Numbered from the stretch's first letter, positions 9,226 through 18,535 are shown. The stretch is DNA of 64,000 bases from Paenibacillus sp. V4I3 (GCF_030817215.1 NZ_JAUSZA010000001.1:4748501-4812500), one strand, 5' to 3'. Notes: generated from the sequence alone by a model not told the origin. Numbers and translations: made by a program.

Positions 9226-9444
9226 ATGTCGAACAAAACAAAGAGCAAATCTGCCACTGCCGTCCCGAGACCGAATCCTTATTCGCCGTCAAGAGGTGTA
9301 TATCAAAGTAAACACTGGCAAAGCGGGTTCCAAAATGAAGGTAAAACAATGCAATCGAGATTATTGAAGACTGATCCAAATAAAATAAACAGCGGCAGTC
9401 TAGGGCTTAAAAATAAAGTCCTTGACTGCCGCTGTTTATTATAG
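9226..9444 (+). CDS. Short hypothetical ORF, doubtful
   Basis: A 72-residue frame rich in Lys, Ser and Pro. I do not recognise it. It lacks a convincing ribosome site, its start sits on a copy of the CTAACGGG-type repeat, and its last third reads through a 17-bp hairpin element. It may be a remnant or no gene at all. Confidence 0.15.
   Translation: MSNKTKSKSATAVPRPNPYSPSRGVYQSKHWQSGFQNEGKTMQSRLLKTDPNKINSGSLGLKNKVLDCRCLL
9384..9440. repeat. Hairpin repeat element (AAACAGCGGCAGTC family), copy 1
   Basis: AATAAACAGCGGCAGTC pairs perfectly over 17 bp with GACTGCCGCTGTTTATT. A close relative lies at 33943-33990. Both are preceded by GCATGGAYGGCWAACGGGAAAC, so the repeat unit extends beyond the stem. 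It could also end transcription of either flanking gene. Confidence 0.75.
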
Positions 9445-9501
9445 AACCCTCGGTATGGTGAATTTTCTTACGAATGCACGCTCATTCGCAGGATTTCCTC
9501 T

Positions 9502-10733
9502 TTATTTATATATTTTCAACGGTAGATGAATCAATGATTGGCCTGGAGCAGAAGTAGTCAAATTATTCTCCAAGTCAAATGACTCCATTGGTTCTATACG
9601 AGAAATTTTTTGTAGGAATGCCGTTAAGGCTATGTTCAATTCTAATCTTGCAAGAGGTGCGCCAAGACAAAAATGCGGTCCATTTCCAAATGTTAAATGC
9701 TTTTTATTATTATTACGATGAATATCTAGAACGTACGGATTCTCAAACATATTTTCATCCATATTGGCTGCACTCATCCACGCGATGACAACATCCCCCT
9801 TTTTTAATTCAATACCCAAAATATTGTTATCCTCTTTAACCGTACGATGCCTTTTTGAGATCTGAAACCGGTAACGAAGCATTTCTTCAACTGCTTTTGG
9901 AACGAGTTCCAAGTCATTTCTTAATTGTTCATATAACGTGTTATCATCGTACAGAAGCGAATAAAAGGTACTTGAAAGCGTGTGACTTGTTGTTTCGACG
10001 CCTGCCCCTAACAAAAGCATGGTTGTTCGAACGACCTCATCTTCCGTAAATCTTTCACCCTCTATCTCAACTTTCAATAAGTCCGAGATGATATCATCAG
10101 AGGGATTTAACTTTTTTTGAACAACAATAGGATACAGGTATTGGTAATACTCCTTGGCAGCAGACTGCTTTTTATATTCGATCTCATCCTGGTTTTCTTT
10201 GATATTAGGTTGAAATAGAATATCAACCCAATTTTTAAACAAGAAACTATCCTTTGAGGGGACACCAAATAAGTCGGCCATTACCATACAAGGTAAGGGC
10301 CCTGCCAGTGCTTGGACAATGTCGACAATGGCATTTGCCTCCATGTCATCTACAAGTTTATTCGCAATTTGCCTGATTCGTGGTTCCCAATTTACTAAGC
10401 TGCGTGGTGTAAAAGCTGCTGACAACAGCGTACGAGATTTTTGATGTTGGGGAGAGTCCATGCTCGAAATCATTATTTTACTTGGGGCCGTTCCTTCTTT
10501 ATTTTTCGCACCAACAGTTACCGTTGTTCTTGAGCCTTCATTTGAAAATATTTCATGGTTGCTCAATACCTGTTTGACATCATCATACCTAAAAACATTC
10601 CAGGTATCTGTTTCTTTATGAAAATAAACGGGGTCATTACTCAGCTCTTCTTGTACCAATCTAGAGGAAAAAATTCCTCAGATCTCGTTTGAAACTTTGT
10701 GATGTCTTGCAATGAAATAAGTTCTTTGTACAT
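9502..10733 (-). pseudogene. cypA: CypA-like cytochrome P450 (CYP107J type) with an N-terminal frameshift
   Basis: The long frame (from about 10659 down) contains every P450 landmark: I-helix GAGVETTSH, ExxR in EEMLRYR, and haem-binding FGNGPHFCLGAPLARLE. Wording such as DTWNVF, FKNWVDILF and NKKHLTFGNGPHFCLG closely follows Bacillus CypA. The true start is an ATG at 10733 behind GGAGGTG; it encodes MYKELISLQDITKFQT and ends in-frame at a TGA (10643-10641). Adding one base near 10650 would join ...LDWYK to EELSNDPVYFHKE, as in homologues. So one base is missing: either a real frameshift that silences the enzyme or a sequence error. Substrate unknown. It is divergent from a TetR gene that probably controls it. 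Confidence 0.8.
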
Positions 10734-10766
10734 AAAGAAATTACACCTCCGAAATGTCTATAAAAT

Positions 10767-11118
10767 AATTTACAGTATGTTATATAATAAACAATCTGTA
10801 AATTAAATTATATCCAGAAATAGTATGTTTACAAGCGATATACTTTGACAAAGTGTAAATTAGTTTATACGGAAAACTTTTATGTAGTTTATCTTGAAAA
10901 AATACGACGTAAGACCGGAAATTGTAGCCTACTTTGTAAAGGAAAGGAAAAGGATATTTATGTAGAGTATTTTTCGCGTTCGGAGCTATCCCGAAGGACA
11001 TAGAAGTGGATGGGTTCCTTTTTTATGGAACTGCATTCTAATGTATACTTATACTCACCTGTTTAATCTTTCAAGTTTATCGTGGACTAAATTTACAATG
11101 TGTATTATACTTTACACA
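10767..11118. promoter_or_regulatory. cypA-tetR divergent control region with palindromes
   Basis: The 430-nt AT-rich gap between the P450 start and the TetR start carries AATTTACAG (10767-10775) mirrored as CTGTAAATT (10796-10804), and TGTGTA-N8-TACACA at 11099-11118, about 50 nt before the TetR start. GTGTAAATT-like half sites recur between them. This is the expected arrangement for a TetR repressor acting on itself and a divergent target. I see no gene in the stretch. Confidence 0.45.
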
Positions 11119-11166
11119 ATATAAATTATATCTGGCTTACTAAATAAAAGGACAGGAAAGGGATAT

Positions 11167-11757
11167 ATGGATAATAGAACGTCCCGCACCGATCCCCGCA
11201 TACTCCGCACACGTCAATTACTTAAAGACGCTTTTGTGGAATTGCTTCAGGAAATGGATATCGAGAAAATTTCGGTAAATCGCATCGCTGAACGCGCCAC
11301 TATCAACCGTGTTACCTTTTATCTTCATTATCGGGACATTCCGGATATGCTGGAGAAGATGGCGGATGATATGATCGAGGACATTAATGGAATTTTGAAA
11401 TGCGCGCCTGGAAATCAGAATCCCACAGAAGAAGAGAGTTGGCCGTTACTGATGAACTTACTCGAACATATCGCCGAACATGCTAAATTTTATAAAGTCA
11501 TTCTCGCGTCGAAACGTACCCCGATCTTTACGGATCGATTGTTAAAGCTGCTGACGGAATTGGTAACCTCAAGAATAGAGAGAATGGGGAACGAATCTTT
11601 CCTTTCCAAAGCAGGTATTCAAAAGGATATTGCCATTTGGTATGGATCTTCAGCCTTGATCGGTACGATCGTTGCTTGGCTTCGTAAGGATATGCCGTAT
11701 ACGCCGCTTTTTTTGGCCAAGCAATTTGCTTTGATGCGCTCTCTAAAATATAGTTAA
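11167..11757 (+). CDS. TetR/AcrR-family transcriptional regulator
   Basis: 196 residues. N-terminal TetR helix-turn-helix: RTRQLLKDAFVELLQEM, then ISVNRIAERATINRVTFYLHY (recognition helix with NRVTFYLHY), followed by a helical ligand domain ending in WLRKDMPYTPLFLAKQF, as in the DhaS/YbiH-like subgroup. It likely represses itself and the divergent P450. Start ATG follows GGAAAGGGATAT. A strong terminator follows immediately. Confidence 0.9.
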   Translation: MDNRTSRTDPRILRTRQLLKDAFVELLQEMDIEKISVNRIAERATINRVTFYLHYRDIPDMLEKMADDMIEDINGILKCAPGNQNPTEEESWPLLMNLLEHIAEHAKFYKVILASKRTPIFTDRLLKLLTELVTSRIERMGNESFLSKAGIQKDIAIWYGSSALIGTIVAWLRKDMPYTPLFLAKQFALMRSLKYS

Positions 11758-11762
11758 CTTTC

Positions 11763-11790
11763 AAGACCTGCTGATCAAGCAGGTCTTTTT
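11763..11790 (+). terminator. Intrinsic terminator of the TetR gene
   Basis: AAGACCTGCT pairs with AGCAGGTCTT over a 5-nt loop, followed by TTT. Confidence 0.85.
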
Positions 11791-12227
11791 GTATGCAAAA
11801 AGTCGTGTAAGCGTTAGTCAATTAGTCGTCATACTATTAGTTGACCTGAATGCATTGCAATAGAATGAGATAGAGAACTCGATGCAATTGACTATACCAC
11901 TAATGTCATGGATTATCATCATAGTACCCCCTAAGGAGATGATGGCACGGCTCTTCCGCTCCGTATTCTTTTATTTTTAATTTGTTTTTTGAATCCAAGG
12001 AAGCTCTAGATATTGATCGAGATGAATTACCACAGTTATTAGATTTGTACAAAAACTTGGTGCTTACCGTGTTAATCTATCCTCAAGAATAAGGTCCAGG
12101 TGTAGACGTTAAACCAAACTTGACCACTTAGTATTTCAAAAAGTTGATCACATCAATGATCTCTGTCTAAGACTTACTCTTTGTCTGACAATTAGATGTG
12201 AGTGGGCTTTTATTTGCTTAAGCAACT
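11791..12227. other. Gene-poor stretch with a possible GNAT N-terminus remnant
   Basis: No intact gene. At 11988-12092 one frame reads DIDRDELPQLLDLYKNL, resembling the N-terminus of GNAT acetyltransferases (DLPQLLDLYKHL pattern), then ends in a stop. It has no start codon or ribosome site, so it is at best a scrap. The rest shows no recognisable feature. Confidence 0.3.
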
Positions 12228-13403
12228 TTATTTAGTACTTGCTTGTTGTAGGCTTGCCATTCCTTCTTGCATTCGTACATTCGGTCCATCCAAGGTTACA
12301 CCGTAGGAAATCGACTCCAGATATGTTTGCTGCTTTTTCACATACGCATCCCCCTTAGGAACAATCTGGTTTTTCTCGATGTAATAAGGGTGAAAGGACA
12401 TGTCGATACGGTCGCCGTTCAGCGTTAGGTAGAGCAGTCCCGTATCCGCCTTCGGACCACTTACATAGTCAGGAAAGAGGAAATTACCAATGGAATAAGC
12501 GATAGGCTTCCCTTTGTAAAACTCAAACCCTTGCAGCACATGCACATGACTGCCAATGATCGCATCGGCCCCAGCATCAATCATTTGACGAGCGAAGTCG
12601 CGCTGCCACTTTTCTGGCTGGTTTTTCATTTCCACCCCCCAGTGGATGTAAGCCAACACATAATCTGCGTCCTCACGTTCACGGGCTATGGCATCCAGCA
12701 CTGGTTTCCTATCATAGGCTTGGGCGATCCCCGGTTTATTCGTCCCAGCAAACCAATCTCCTGTTGGTATGAAGCGAGAGAATGCCAGGAATTTCACCTT
12801 TTTTCCTTTTAGAATGATGCTCTTCGCGCTGTATGCTTCTTTGGCATTAAGACCGCCCCCCACATAGAGCAATCCCGCCTTGTCCAGGTTATCGAGTGTG
12901 TCCAGGAAACCTTTCAGTAAAAAATCCATCGAATGATTATTGGCGACCGAAACCATGTCAAATCCTGCATTTTTTAGCCCTATAAGTGATTCCGGATTGG
13001 ATTTGAAATTATAAATCTGGTTGCTATCTTTGTCATTCTCAAGCGTAACTGCGCTTTCCAGATTGACGAATGCGAAGTCGCTTTTTTCTACTTCTACTTT
13101 AACATGCACAAATGGAAAATCAGGGCCATGCTGGGCGATTGCTTCTTTAACAGACCAGTCAAACATAGCGTCTCCCGCATATAGGATCGTTATTGGTTCT
13201 TGCAGAAGGGGTTGAGGTTCTGGTGAGGCAATTGAAGTTGGAAGTAAAGTTGGTATAGGAGTATACGCCGGCGCTTGTGTTTCAGCGGGTGTTGTAGATA
13301 AATGGTCATCAGTTAACTGTTCGGAAGACATTTCTATTTGACAACCGTATAGCAAAAATGCAGTTAACGCGGCTAAAAGGAAAGGCACATGCTTTCGGGA
13401 CAT
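12228..13403 (-). CDS. CapA/PgsA-type metallophosphoesterase-like lipoprotein
   Basis: 391 residues. Lipoprotein signal with LLYGC (Cys21) and a Thr/Pro-rich tether, then a CapA domain: ILYAGDAMFD (metal-binding Asp), NLESAVT, SVANNHSMDF, YIHWGVEMKN, IIGSHVHVLQGFE and AYSIGNFLF. CapA/PgsA proteins act at the cell surface in poly-gamma-glutamate capsule export, but isolated copies like this one, with no capBC neighbours, have unclear roles and may be surface phosphoesterases. Start ATG behind GAGGGAGTGGG. It stands alone, divergent from the next lipoprotein gene. Confidence 0.88.
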   Translation of the reverse strand: MSRKHVPFLLAALTAFLLYGCQIEMSSEQLTDDHLSTTPAETQAPAYTPIPTLLPTSIASPEPQPLLQEPITILYAGDAMFDWSVKEAIAQHGPDFPFVHVKVEVEKSDFAFVNLESAVTLENDKDSNQIYNFKSNPESLIGLKNAGFDMVSVANNHSMDFLLKGFLDTLDNLDKAGLLYVGGGLNAKEAYSAKSIILKGKKVKFLAFSRFIPTGDWFAGTNKPGIAQAYDRKPVLDAIAREREDADYVLAYIHWGVEMKNQPEKWQRDFARQMIDAGADAIIGSHVHVLQGFEFYKGKPIAYSIGNFLFPDYVSGPKADTGLLYLTLNGDRIDMSFHPYYIEKNQIVPKGDAYVKKQQTYLESISYGVTLDGPNVRMQEGMASLQQASTK

Positions 13404-13620
13404 CTAAACCCACTCCCTCAATCGAATCGATACATTTATTGTTATTTCATATATATATTACAATTAGTTAATGCAGATGTTATCGATCGATGAGTTAGAG
13501 AAAAATAAAAATCGGCGTACACCTTATAGTTCTAATATCCATTGTGAAACAATTACAAGCACACTCCGTCTATACCTTTGATGTGAGAGTGATGAGAATT
13601 AGTCGAAAGAAGGATTAAAT

Positions 13621-14340
13621 ATGAGAAAGTTGCTATTTGTTATCTTTTTAATCTTGCTAACAAGCTGTACTCCGTTTGAAAAAGCAAAGAATATCTTACG
13701 GCCAGTCGTTAGTTCAAATTGCGGCGGGATTATCGATTGGGTTGATTTTTTAATGATCAACGATATTCATTATGGAGCCGAGCAGCAGATCGGAAATCAG
13801 TCAATGCAAAAGGGGAAGAAGCTGGGTGAAGTTCAATACCGAGTGGCCGATAATGTAACGTGCACCGACTACCAGACTAAGAATGGGGATGCTGCATTTT
13901 TACAGGAAGGAACGGAAATTTATGAGATTCAGGGATATTCAGAGAAATTTCGTGTGATGGCAGGGGGTAAAGTATATGAAGTTACAGAAAACCACAAAGC
14001 CAAAACCATTGAAGACCTATATGACATCAAAGGAAAAGTGGCTAAAATCATCATCTTCCGCGATACTCATGATCAGGACATTCGAACGATCGATCCGACA
14101 AAAGTAGAAAGAATCACGAATTTGTTCCTGGAGTGTGAACTAATTAGCCTTCCAGAAATCTATAGACGCGGTGTACCTAAAACTACTTTCCAATATTTTA
14201 TGGAATTCATTTTACAGGATGGCACATCAGTAAGGACAATGTATATGGCCGGAAGTGAGGTATTCAGTCGAGGAGCATATCTTGGTCCGGAACTGGAAAA
14301 AGAATTGAAAGCCATCACGATGAAGGAATGGAATCAATAG
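13621..14340 (+). CDS. Hypothetical lipoprotein, paralogue of the one at 43939
   Basis: 239 residues with a lipobox (LLTSC, Cys16). The middle part reads LQEGTEIYEIQGYSEKFRV, matching the LPVGTKVYTIQGEMQSELL segment of the shorter lipoprotein at 43939, so the two share an uncharacterised domain. I cannot assign a function. The start follows GAAAGAAGGA. The 300 nt after it, up to the DUF4157 gene, hold only short frames without recognisable products. Confidence 0.75.
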   Translation: MRKLLFVIFLILLTSCTPFEKAKNILRPVVSSNCGGIIDWVDFLMINDIHYGAEQQIGNQSMQKGKKLGEVQYRVADNVTCTDYQTKNGDAAFLQEGTEIYEIQGYSEKFRVMAGGKVYEVTENHKAKTIEDLYDIKGKVAKIIIFRDTHDQDIRTIDPTKVERITNLFLECELISLPEIYRRGVPKTTFQYFMEFILQDGTSVRTMYMAGSEVFSRGAYLGPELEKELKAITMKEWNQ

Positions 14341-14635
14341 TGAAGAGGAAGAAGCATATGAAGCAAACAGCGACCATGGACTTGAAAAATACCGATATTT
14401 TTAAGGAAATTCATTTGATACTTCTCATGTAAAGGGCAGTAGAACACATAAAAATGTGACTTTATTCGATTGTAAAATTGTGCACTGAATTAAGTATGGA
14501 GAAGAGGTTTCGTCCAGTTTACGTCGAAATATCTTAGAAAGATAGTTACTATCAGGTTAGATCACTGTATGGATTCTCCGCAAAGAGGTTCATCCAGCGA
14601 GTTGAGATACTCAAAACCTGCAAAAGTGCAAGAAT

Positions 14636-16579
14636 TTGGCAGAAAAAGTGCATGAATTCAAAATAAAGGTAGAAATACCTGTACTATCCTTCACACTGCC
14701 GATTCAGCGGAAACACAAAGGTTGGGAAATCACGCTGTGGACACCAGATTCCCTCAAAACTAAGAAGAAAGGTCGCGATACTTTGCCCGTCTTTGAATCG
14801 AATCAATCTCATAAACGTAAGGAGAATAATAATAATCAGAACTCACAACAAAAGGAAAGTTTATCCCTAAATCAAAATGAGACGCTGCAATTGCAACAGA
14901 TTAAGAGTCAACGTTCTTCACCTGTCTTGCCTTCGAACATCTTGCAGCTTCAGAAAGCATACGGAAATCGGGCGACCGAGCAATGGGTGAAATCTCGTTT
15001 CCAGTCTGATCTGCCGATTCAAAGAGCCGTGGACAAAGAGAATAAGACCGGCTTGCCAGACCAGTTAAAGAGTGGTGTTGAGAATCTCTCAGGCTTATCG
15101 TTGGATGATGTGAAGGTGCATTACAATTCTGCCAAACCAGCAGAACTAGAAGCTCTCGCATATGCTCAAGGCACGGATATTCATGTAGGACCCGGACAGG
15201 AGCAGAATTTGCCTCATGAGGCTTGGCATATTGCACAGCAGAAGCAAGGAAGAGTCAAGCCAACCCTCCAGATGAACAAGCATGTACAGATTAATGATGA
15301 TGCAGGGCTGGAGAATGAAGCCGACCAGATGGGCGCGAAGGCGATGCAGCTCAAATCTGTAGAGACAGCCACGGCCATCAACGGCAGTGAACGTGCGCAA
15401 ACGGACGTAGTTCAGCTGCGCGGAGAGAATCCCCATGCACAAGCCGGGGCGCTCGGAGGGTGGGATTTAACAGCACATCATATTGTTGCTCACTCCAAAT
15501 TAGAAGATTCCTTGAAAAAATTGAAAGAAAAAGAAGAAGCTGGAGAAGGTACGCCATATACAGATGTGTTGCTGCATGCAATCCCGGATAAGCTAACGAA
15601 AAATATGTTAGATAATCTGAAAGTGGTTGTGGAAGATTCAGACGATAAAAGAGAAGAGTATAGACAAATCTTATTGGACAAAAGCAGGGGGCACAACGAA
15701 GAGGTATACAATATAAGACTTGGGGATGTTCGGAAATCATTTTTTGAATGGCAGGGTGGTAATCAATATATGGGACCGAATACATCCATTCGTGCAGAAC
15801 CAACCTCTAATAAAGATGACATCGATTTCGATGGCGAATATTTCGGCAACTTGACCAATGACAAATTTAAGAAATTGACTGAATTGGGAGGTAAACTGGA
15901 TCAAGATAGTGAAAAGGACAACATAGAGAAAAATCTTAAAGCCATTCTGGATATTACCAAAAACGAAGTTCCCAATGTGTTTGACGCCAGCAAATGGACA
16001 GAAATAGGTTCCCTTGCAACTTTAACTGAGCTTTCCAAGAACCTTGAACTGAAAAGAGACCATATTCTTAAGTACTCCTTTTTTAAATTAGGTATGGATG
16101 AAATCGGTTTAGGTAAAAAGTATTCAGATATAACGAATTCTTCCGGAGAATATAAATACAAAGGATTGCCCATGGAGCTGCAAGCAAAGGGTACTTCCGG
16201 TTATATCCCTGTAGCTAAAGCTCAAACCATTGTTCCTAAGGAAGAAAGCTCCAAGACACTTCTTTCTTTGCTTGGTGATCTGAAGGTGCCGGTGACGACG
16301 GATGGCGCTAAATATGTGATTCCTGTGGACGATGACATCATTAAGCTAGTAGCGGGTAAGAAATTTAAAGTCAAAGGCTATGAGGACAGTATTCCATATA
16401 TGAAAGCGGAAGGAGAAGGCGCTCAGCTTGAAGCAGCGAAAGGCTTGGTTGATAAAAAGCTAATGAAAGTCGTCAAGGAATTAGACTCTTTATATACGTA
16501 TTGCGAGAAATCCGGAACGGCAACATCCAGTTACTTGCCTAAAGAGCTTTATGATGCTTTAATGGCTAAAAAAGTGTAA
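14636..16579 (+). CDS. DUF4157 protein with putative HHI-type nuclease C-terminal domain
   Basis: 647 residues. A variable, Asn/Gln-rich N-terminal region; a DUF4157 domain about 139-215 (LPDQLKSGVENLSGLSLDDV, AYAQGTDIHVGPGQE, metallopeptidase-like HEAWH at 194-198, LENEADQMGAKA); then a C-terminal effector-like part with WDLTAHHIVAHSKL (HHI at 281-283) and a GGNQYMGPNTSIR segment about 100 residues later, an arrangement seen in HNH/AHH-like nuclease toxins. DUF4157 marks cargo of extracellular contractile injection systems (family knowledge), but no injection-system gene is in the window. The TTG start lacks a clear ribosome site. A frame from ATG 14569, offset by one base, encodes MDSPQRGSSSELRYSKPAK and stops at 14655, so a frameshifted N-terminus is possible. 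No immunity gene is evident. Confidence 0.75.
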   Translation: MAEKVHEFKIKVEIPVLSFTLPIQRKHKGWEITLWTPDSLKTKKKGRDTLPVFESNQSHKRKENNNNQNSQQKESLSLNQNETLQLQQIKSQRSSPVLPSNILQLQKAYGNRATEQWVKSRFQSDLPIQRAVDKENKTGLPDQLKSGVENLSGLSLDDVKVHYNSAKPAELEALAYAQGTDIHVGPGQEQNLPHEAWHIAQQKQGRVKPTLQMNKHVQINDDAGLENEADQMGAKAMQLKSVETATAINGSERAQTDVVQLRGENPHAQAGALGGWDLTAHHIVAHSKLEDSLKKLKEKEEAGEGTPYTDVLLHAIPDKLTKNMLDNLKVVVEDSDDKREEYRQILLDKSRGHNEEVYNIRLGDVRKSFFEWQGGNQYMGPNTSIRAEPTSNKDDIDFDGEYFGNLTNDKFKKLTELGGKLDQDSEKDNIEKNLKAILDITKNEVPNVFDASKWTEIGSLATLTELSKNLELKRDHILKYSFFKLGMDEIGLGKKYSDITNSSGEYKYKGLPMELQAKGTSGYIPVAKAQTIVPKEESSKTLLSLLGDLKVPVTTDGAKYVIPVDDDIIKLVAGKKFKVKGYEDSIPYMKAEGEGAQLEAAKGLVDKKLMKVVKELDSLYTYCEKSGTATSSYLPKELYDALMAKKV

Positions 16580-16607
16580 ATGAGAACATAGAACGGAACT
16601 TCACAGT

Positions 16608-16730
16608 TCAAGGCAGTATGGTTACTGTAAAACCAAGATTCTCTAGCTTACGAACGGATTGTTTGATGATGACATCTTGCTGTCGTTTTTCAAAATAATC
16701 AGCACCTCGGAGGAAGATAAACTTGAATGG
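16608..16730 (-). pseudogene. IS110-family transposase C-terminal remnant
   Basis: The minus strand reads GADYFEKRQQDVIIKQSVRK then LENLGFTVTILP and a stop, matching the end of IS110 transposases (DYFdkR...vvkrlvrriEaLGyxVTl). Nothing upstream remains. The DNA is nearly the same as the 3' end of the remnant at 59467-59850, so both derive from one subfamily. The rest of the gap between 16579 and 16995 shows no gene. Confidence 0.75.
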
Positions 16731-16994
16731 TAAGTAAGCTACTGTTTTTTTCGTTTCATCAACCTCTACTAGTCAGATGCAAAATTGTATTTGGCTTTAT
16801 TATTTCGCTTCTTTAAACAAAACCACATCTTATGTAAATTCTACCAGTAATGTATAATAGGGTTTTACTAAGGTTAGGTTTTACTAAATCCCGAGTTGGA
16901 TACCGATTTATCTTTATTTCCAAACCTGTAGCGTAACCTATCCTTACACTGTAGGTTGTAAATAACTAGTACTCTAAATGAGAGGATGATTCCA

Positions 16995-17609
16995 TTGTTC
17001 AAGAAGTTTGCGGCGGATGCATTAGGTTTAAGTGATATCGGTAAGGTAATTAGTCCGAGTGATTTTGACAAGGTAGATTCAGATGATTATGTCATGCATG
17101 AAGATGGCGAGAAGATTTTTTTCATCATCAAGTCGAAGAAGGACGAATACTGCTTTACCAACCTTGCCCTAATCCACCTTGATGGAGATAGTGCTATTAG
17201 CAGCAAGCGTATGCTAAAACGTTACAGCTACCACACAAATGCAATTTCCAAGGTTTATATGGAAACTGCAGGAACTATCGATCTTGACGTCGAGATCAAG
17301 TTCCTAATCGGTGACGTCAATTTCTCGATTGATGTGGACAAGAAGCAAATTGAGCAGATCAAAGACTTGTATAAAGCCTTAATTAATATTTCCGAGACAG
17401 TAGCACATAACGAGGACTTGTTTGGTTACGCGAAGCAAAGCATAGTTATTGCTAAGGAAGCGACAGGTCGTATCACAACTCAAACTACTTCCCCAGTAGC
17501 CCAATTCGATGCAATCAACGAATCAACCTACAATTGGTTGAAGGGTAAGCACTCTGAATTAAAGATTAAGGATTTCGGTTACATCTTCGAACGCTATATC
17601 AACAACTAA
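16995..17609 (+). CDS. YvbH-like PH-domain protein
   Basis: 204 residues from a TTG start, preferred over the ATG nine bases earlier because AGAGG is correctly spaced and homologues begin MFKK...ALGLSDIG. The bacterial PH-like domain (DYVMHEDGEKIFFIIKSKK, EYCFTNLALIHLDG, then AGTIDLDVEIKFLIGD and FSIDVDKKQIEQIKDLYKAL) follows Bacillus YvbH closely. The function of the family is unknown; the bacterial PH fold often mediates self-association. It sits downstream of the DUF4157 gene, separated by an IS scar, so a functional link is only a possibility. Confidence 0.85.
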   Translation: MFKKFAADALGLSDIGKVISPSDFDKVDSDDYVMHEDGEKIFFIIKSKKDEYCFTNLALIHLDGDSAISSKRMLKRYSYHTNAISKVYMETAGTIDLDVEIKFLIGDVNFSIDVDKKQIEQIKDLYKALINISETVAHNEDLFGYAKQSIVIAKEATGRITTQTTSPVAQFDAINESTYNWLKGKHSELKIKDFGYIFERYINN

Positions 17610-17725
17610 ATGGTTATCCATCGGTGTTATAAATATTAATATTGGAACGGTGCAATTGCCTGTCTCACTGCTAACGTATCAACTATCTTTTCTTTCATAT
17701 TTAATTCAGTTCAATAAACACATTC

Positions 17726-17777
17726 AAAGGCTGCCGATCATGCCGGCAGCCTTTGCTCACCTAACCGGCAGATTAGT
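17726..17777. repeat. Hairpin repeat (AAAGGCTGCCG family), copy 1
   Basis: AAAGGCTGCCG pairs with CGGCAGCCTTT over a 7-nt loop and is followed by CTAACCGGCAGATTAGTT. The same two-part layout recurs at 54705-54760. It sits in a 340-nt gap that otherwise holds only a cre-like site. Confidence 0.7.
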
Positions 17778-17863
17778 TAATGTAGTTGTAGGAAGTAAAA
17801 TGGAAACTGTCAATCAAGATCCGAGACGGATAAGGGATTAAAGTAAAAAGATTCTATCTTTTA

Positions 17864-17877
17864 GTAAAGCGGTTACA
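17864..17877 (+). promoter_or_regulatory. cre-like site before a truncated binding-protein gene
   Basis: AAAGCGGTTACA matches the inner part of the CcpA consensus; the first two bases are GT instead of TG. It lies about 75 nt upstream of a surviving lipoprotein signal-peptide sequence, as if left from a deleted sugar-transport operon. Confidence 0.3.
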
Positions 17878-17948
17878 TTTTTCGACAGCTTCGATTAGCG
17901 TAATATTATATTGTAAGCGAATAAATAAAGAACAGGGAGGTCAAAGAA

Positions 17949-18535
17949 ATGAAGTTGTTCAGTAAGATGGAAAGTTTAAGTTTGGTTACTGTCCTAACGG
18001 TGTCGCTTGCCGCGTGCGGCAGTACGAAAACCGAAAGCCAATACTTGCAATGTCGGAATTGGGCCTCACTAAGTTACGTTCGAATTTGTTGAGTGGAACT
18101 TTGTATAGTCGAATGTTCGGTTGTAGTAATATTAGCGAATTGACTCAGCTTTTGTCCAAATTGCCTGAAGATGCGGCGGATTATGTGCATGGTACAAGAA
18201 TTAAGAAAAGGAACGAGATTGTAAATAATGTACTGGACTATATGATAAATGATTTCCGAAACCCCGAAGTCTCTTTGGGTTCCGTTTCCCAAAAGTTCCA
18301 TCTTAATTCCAGTTATTTAAGTAGAATCTTCAAACAGGAAATGGGGCAAGGCTTTACCGATTATTTGCTAAAACTTCGTATTGATGAAGCCGTTAAGCTC
18401 ATGAACGAGACGAACTGGAAAGCTTATCAGATTGCGGAGAAAGTAGGGATAAAGGATCCTTATTATTTTAGCCACCGATTTAAAAAAGTAACGGGAGTTT
18501 CCATCCAAGAATACAAGAGAACTTCACAAGACTAG
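17949..18535 (+). pseudogene. Deletion chimera: lipoprotein signal peptide joined to an AraC/YesN-type regulator tail
   Basis: From ATG 17949 (behind GGGAGGTC) the frame encodes a typical binding-protein lipoprotein start, VLTVSLAACGSTKTES, then loses homology and stops at 18092. In another frame, from about 18045, an AraC-type C-terminus appears: a helical linker, then NPEVSLGSVSQKFHLNSSYL and WKAYQIAEKVGIKDPYYFSH with RFKKVTGVSIQEYKR, ending at 18535. A deletion has removed everything between an importer lipoprotein and a response-regulator gene. The 173-residue frame starting at 18014 has no credible start of its own, so I treat the whole as broken. Confidence 0.75.

Noticed and set aside
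10780..11001. 73-codon minus-strand frame in the P450-tetR gap
   Set aside because: AT-rich, no ribosome site, overlies palindromic control sequences.
14636..17609. DUF4157 gene plus PH-domain gene as a toxin-immunity pair
   Set aside because: They are 415 nt apart with an IS110 scar between, and the YvbH-like protein is a widespread family found without DUF4157.
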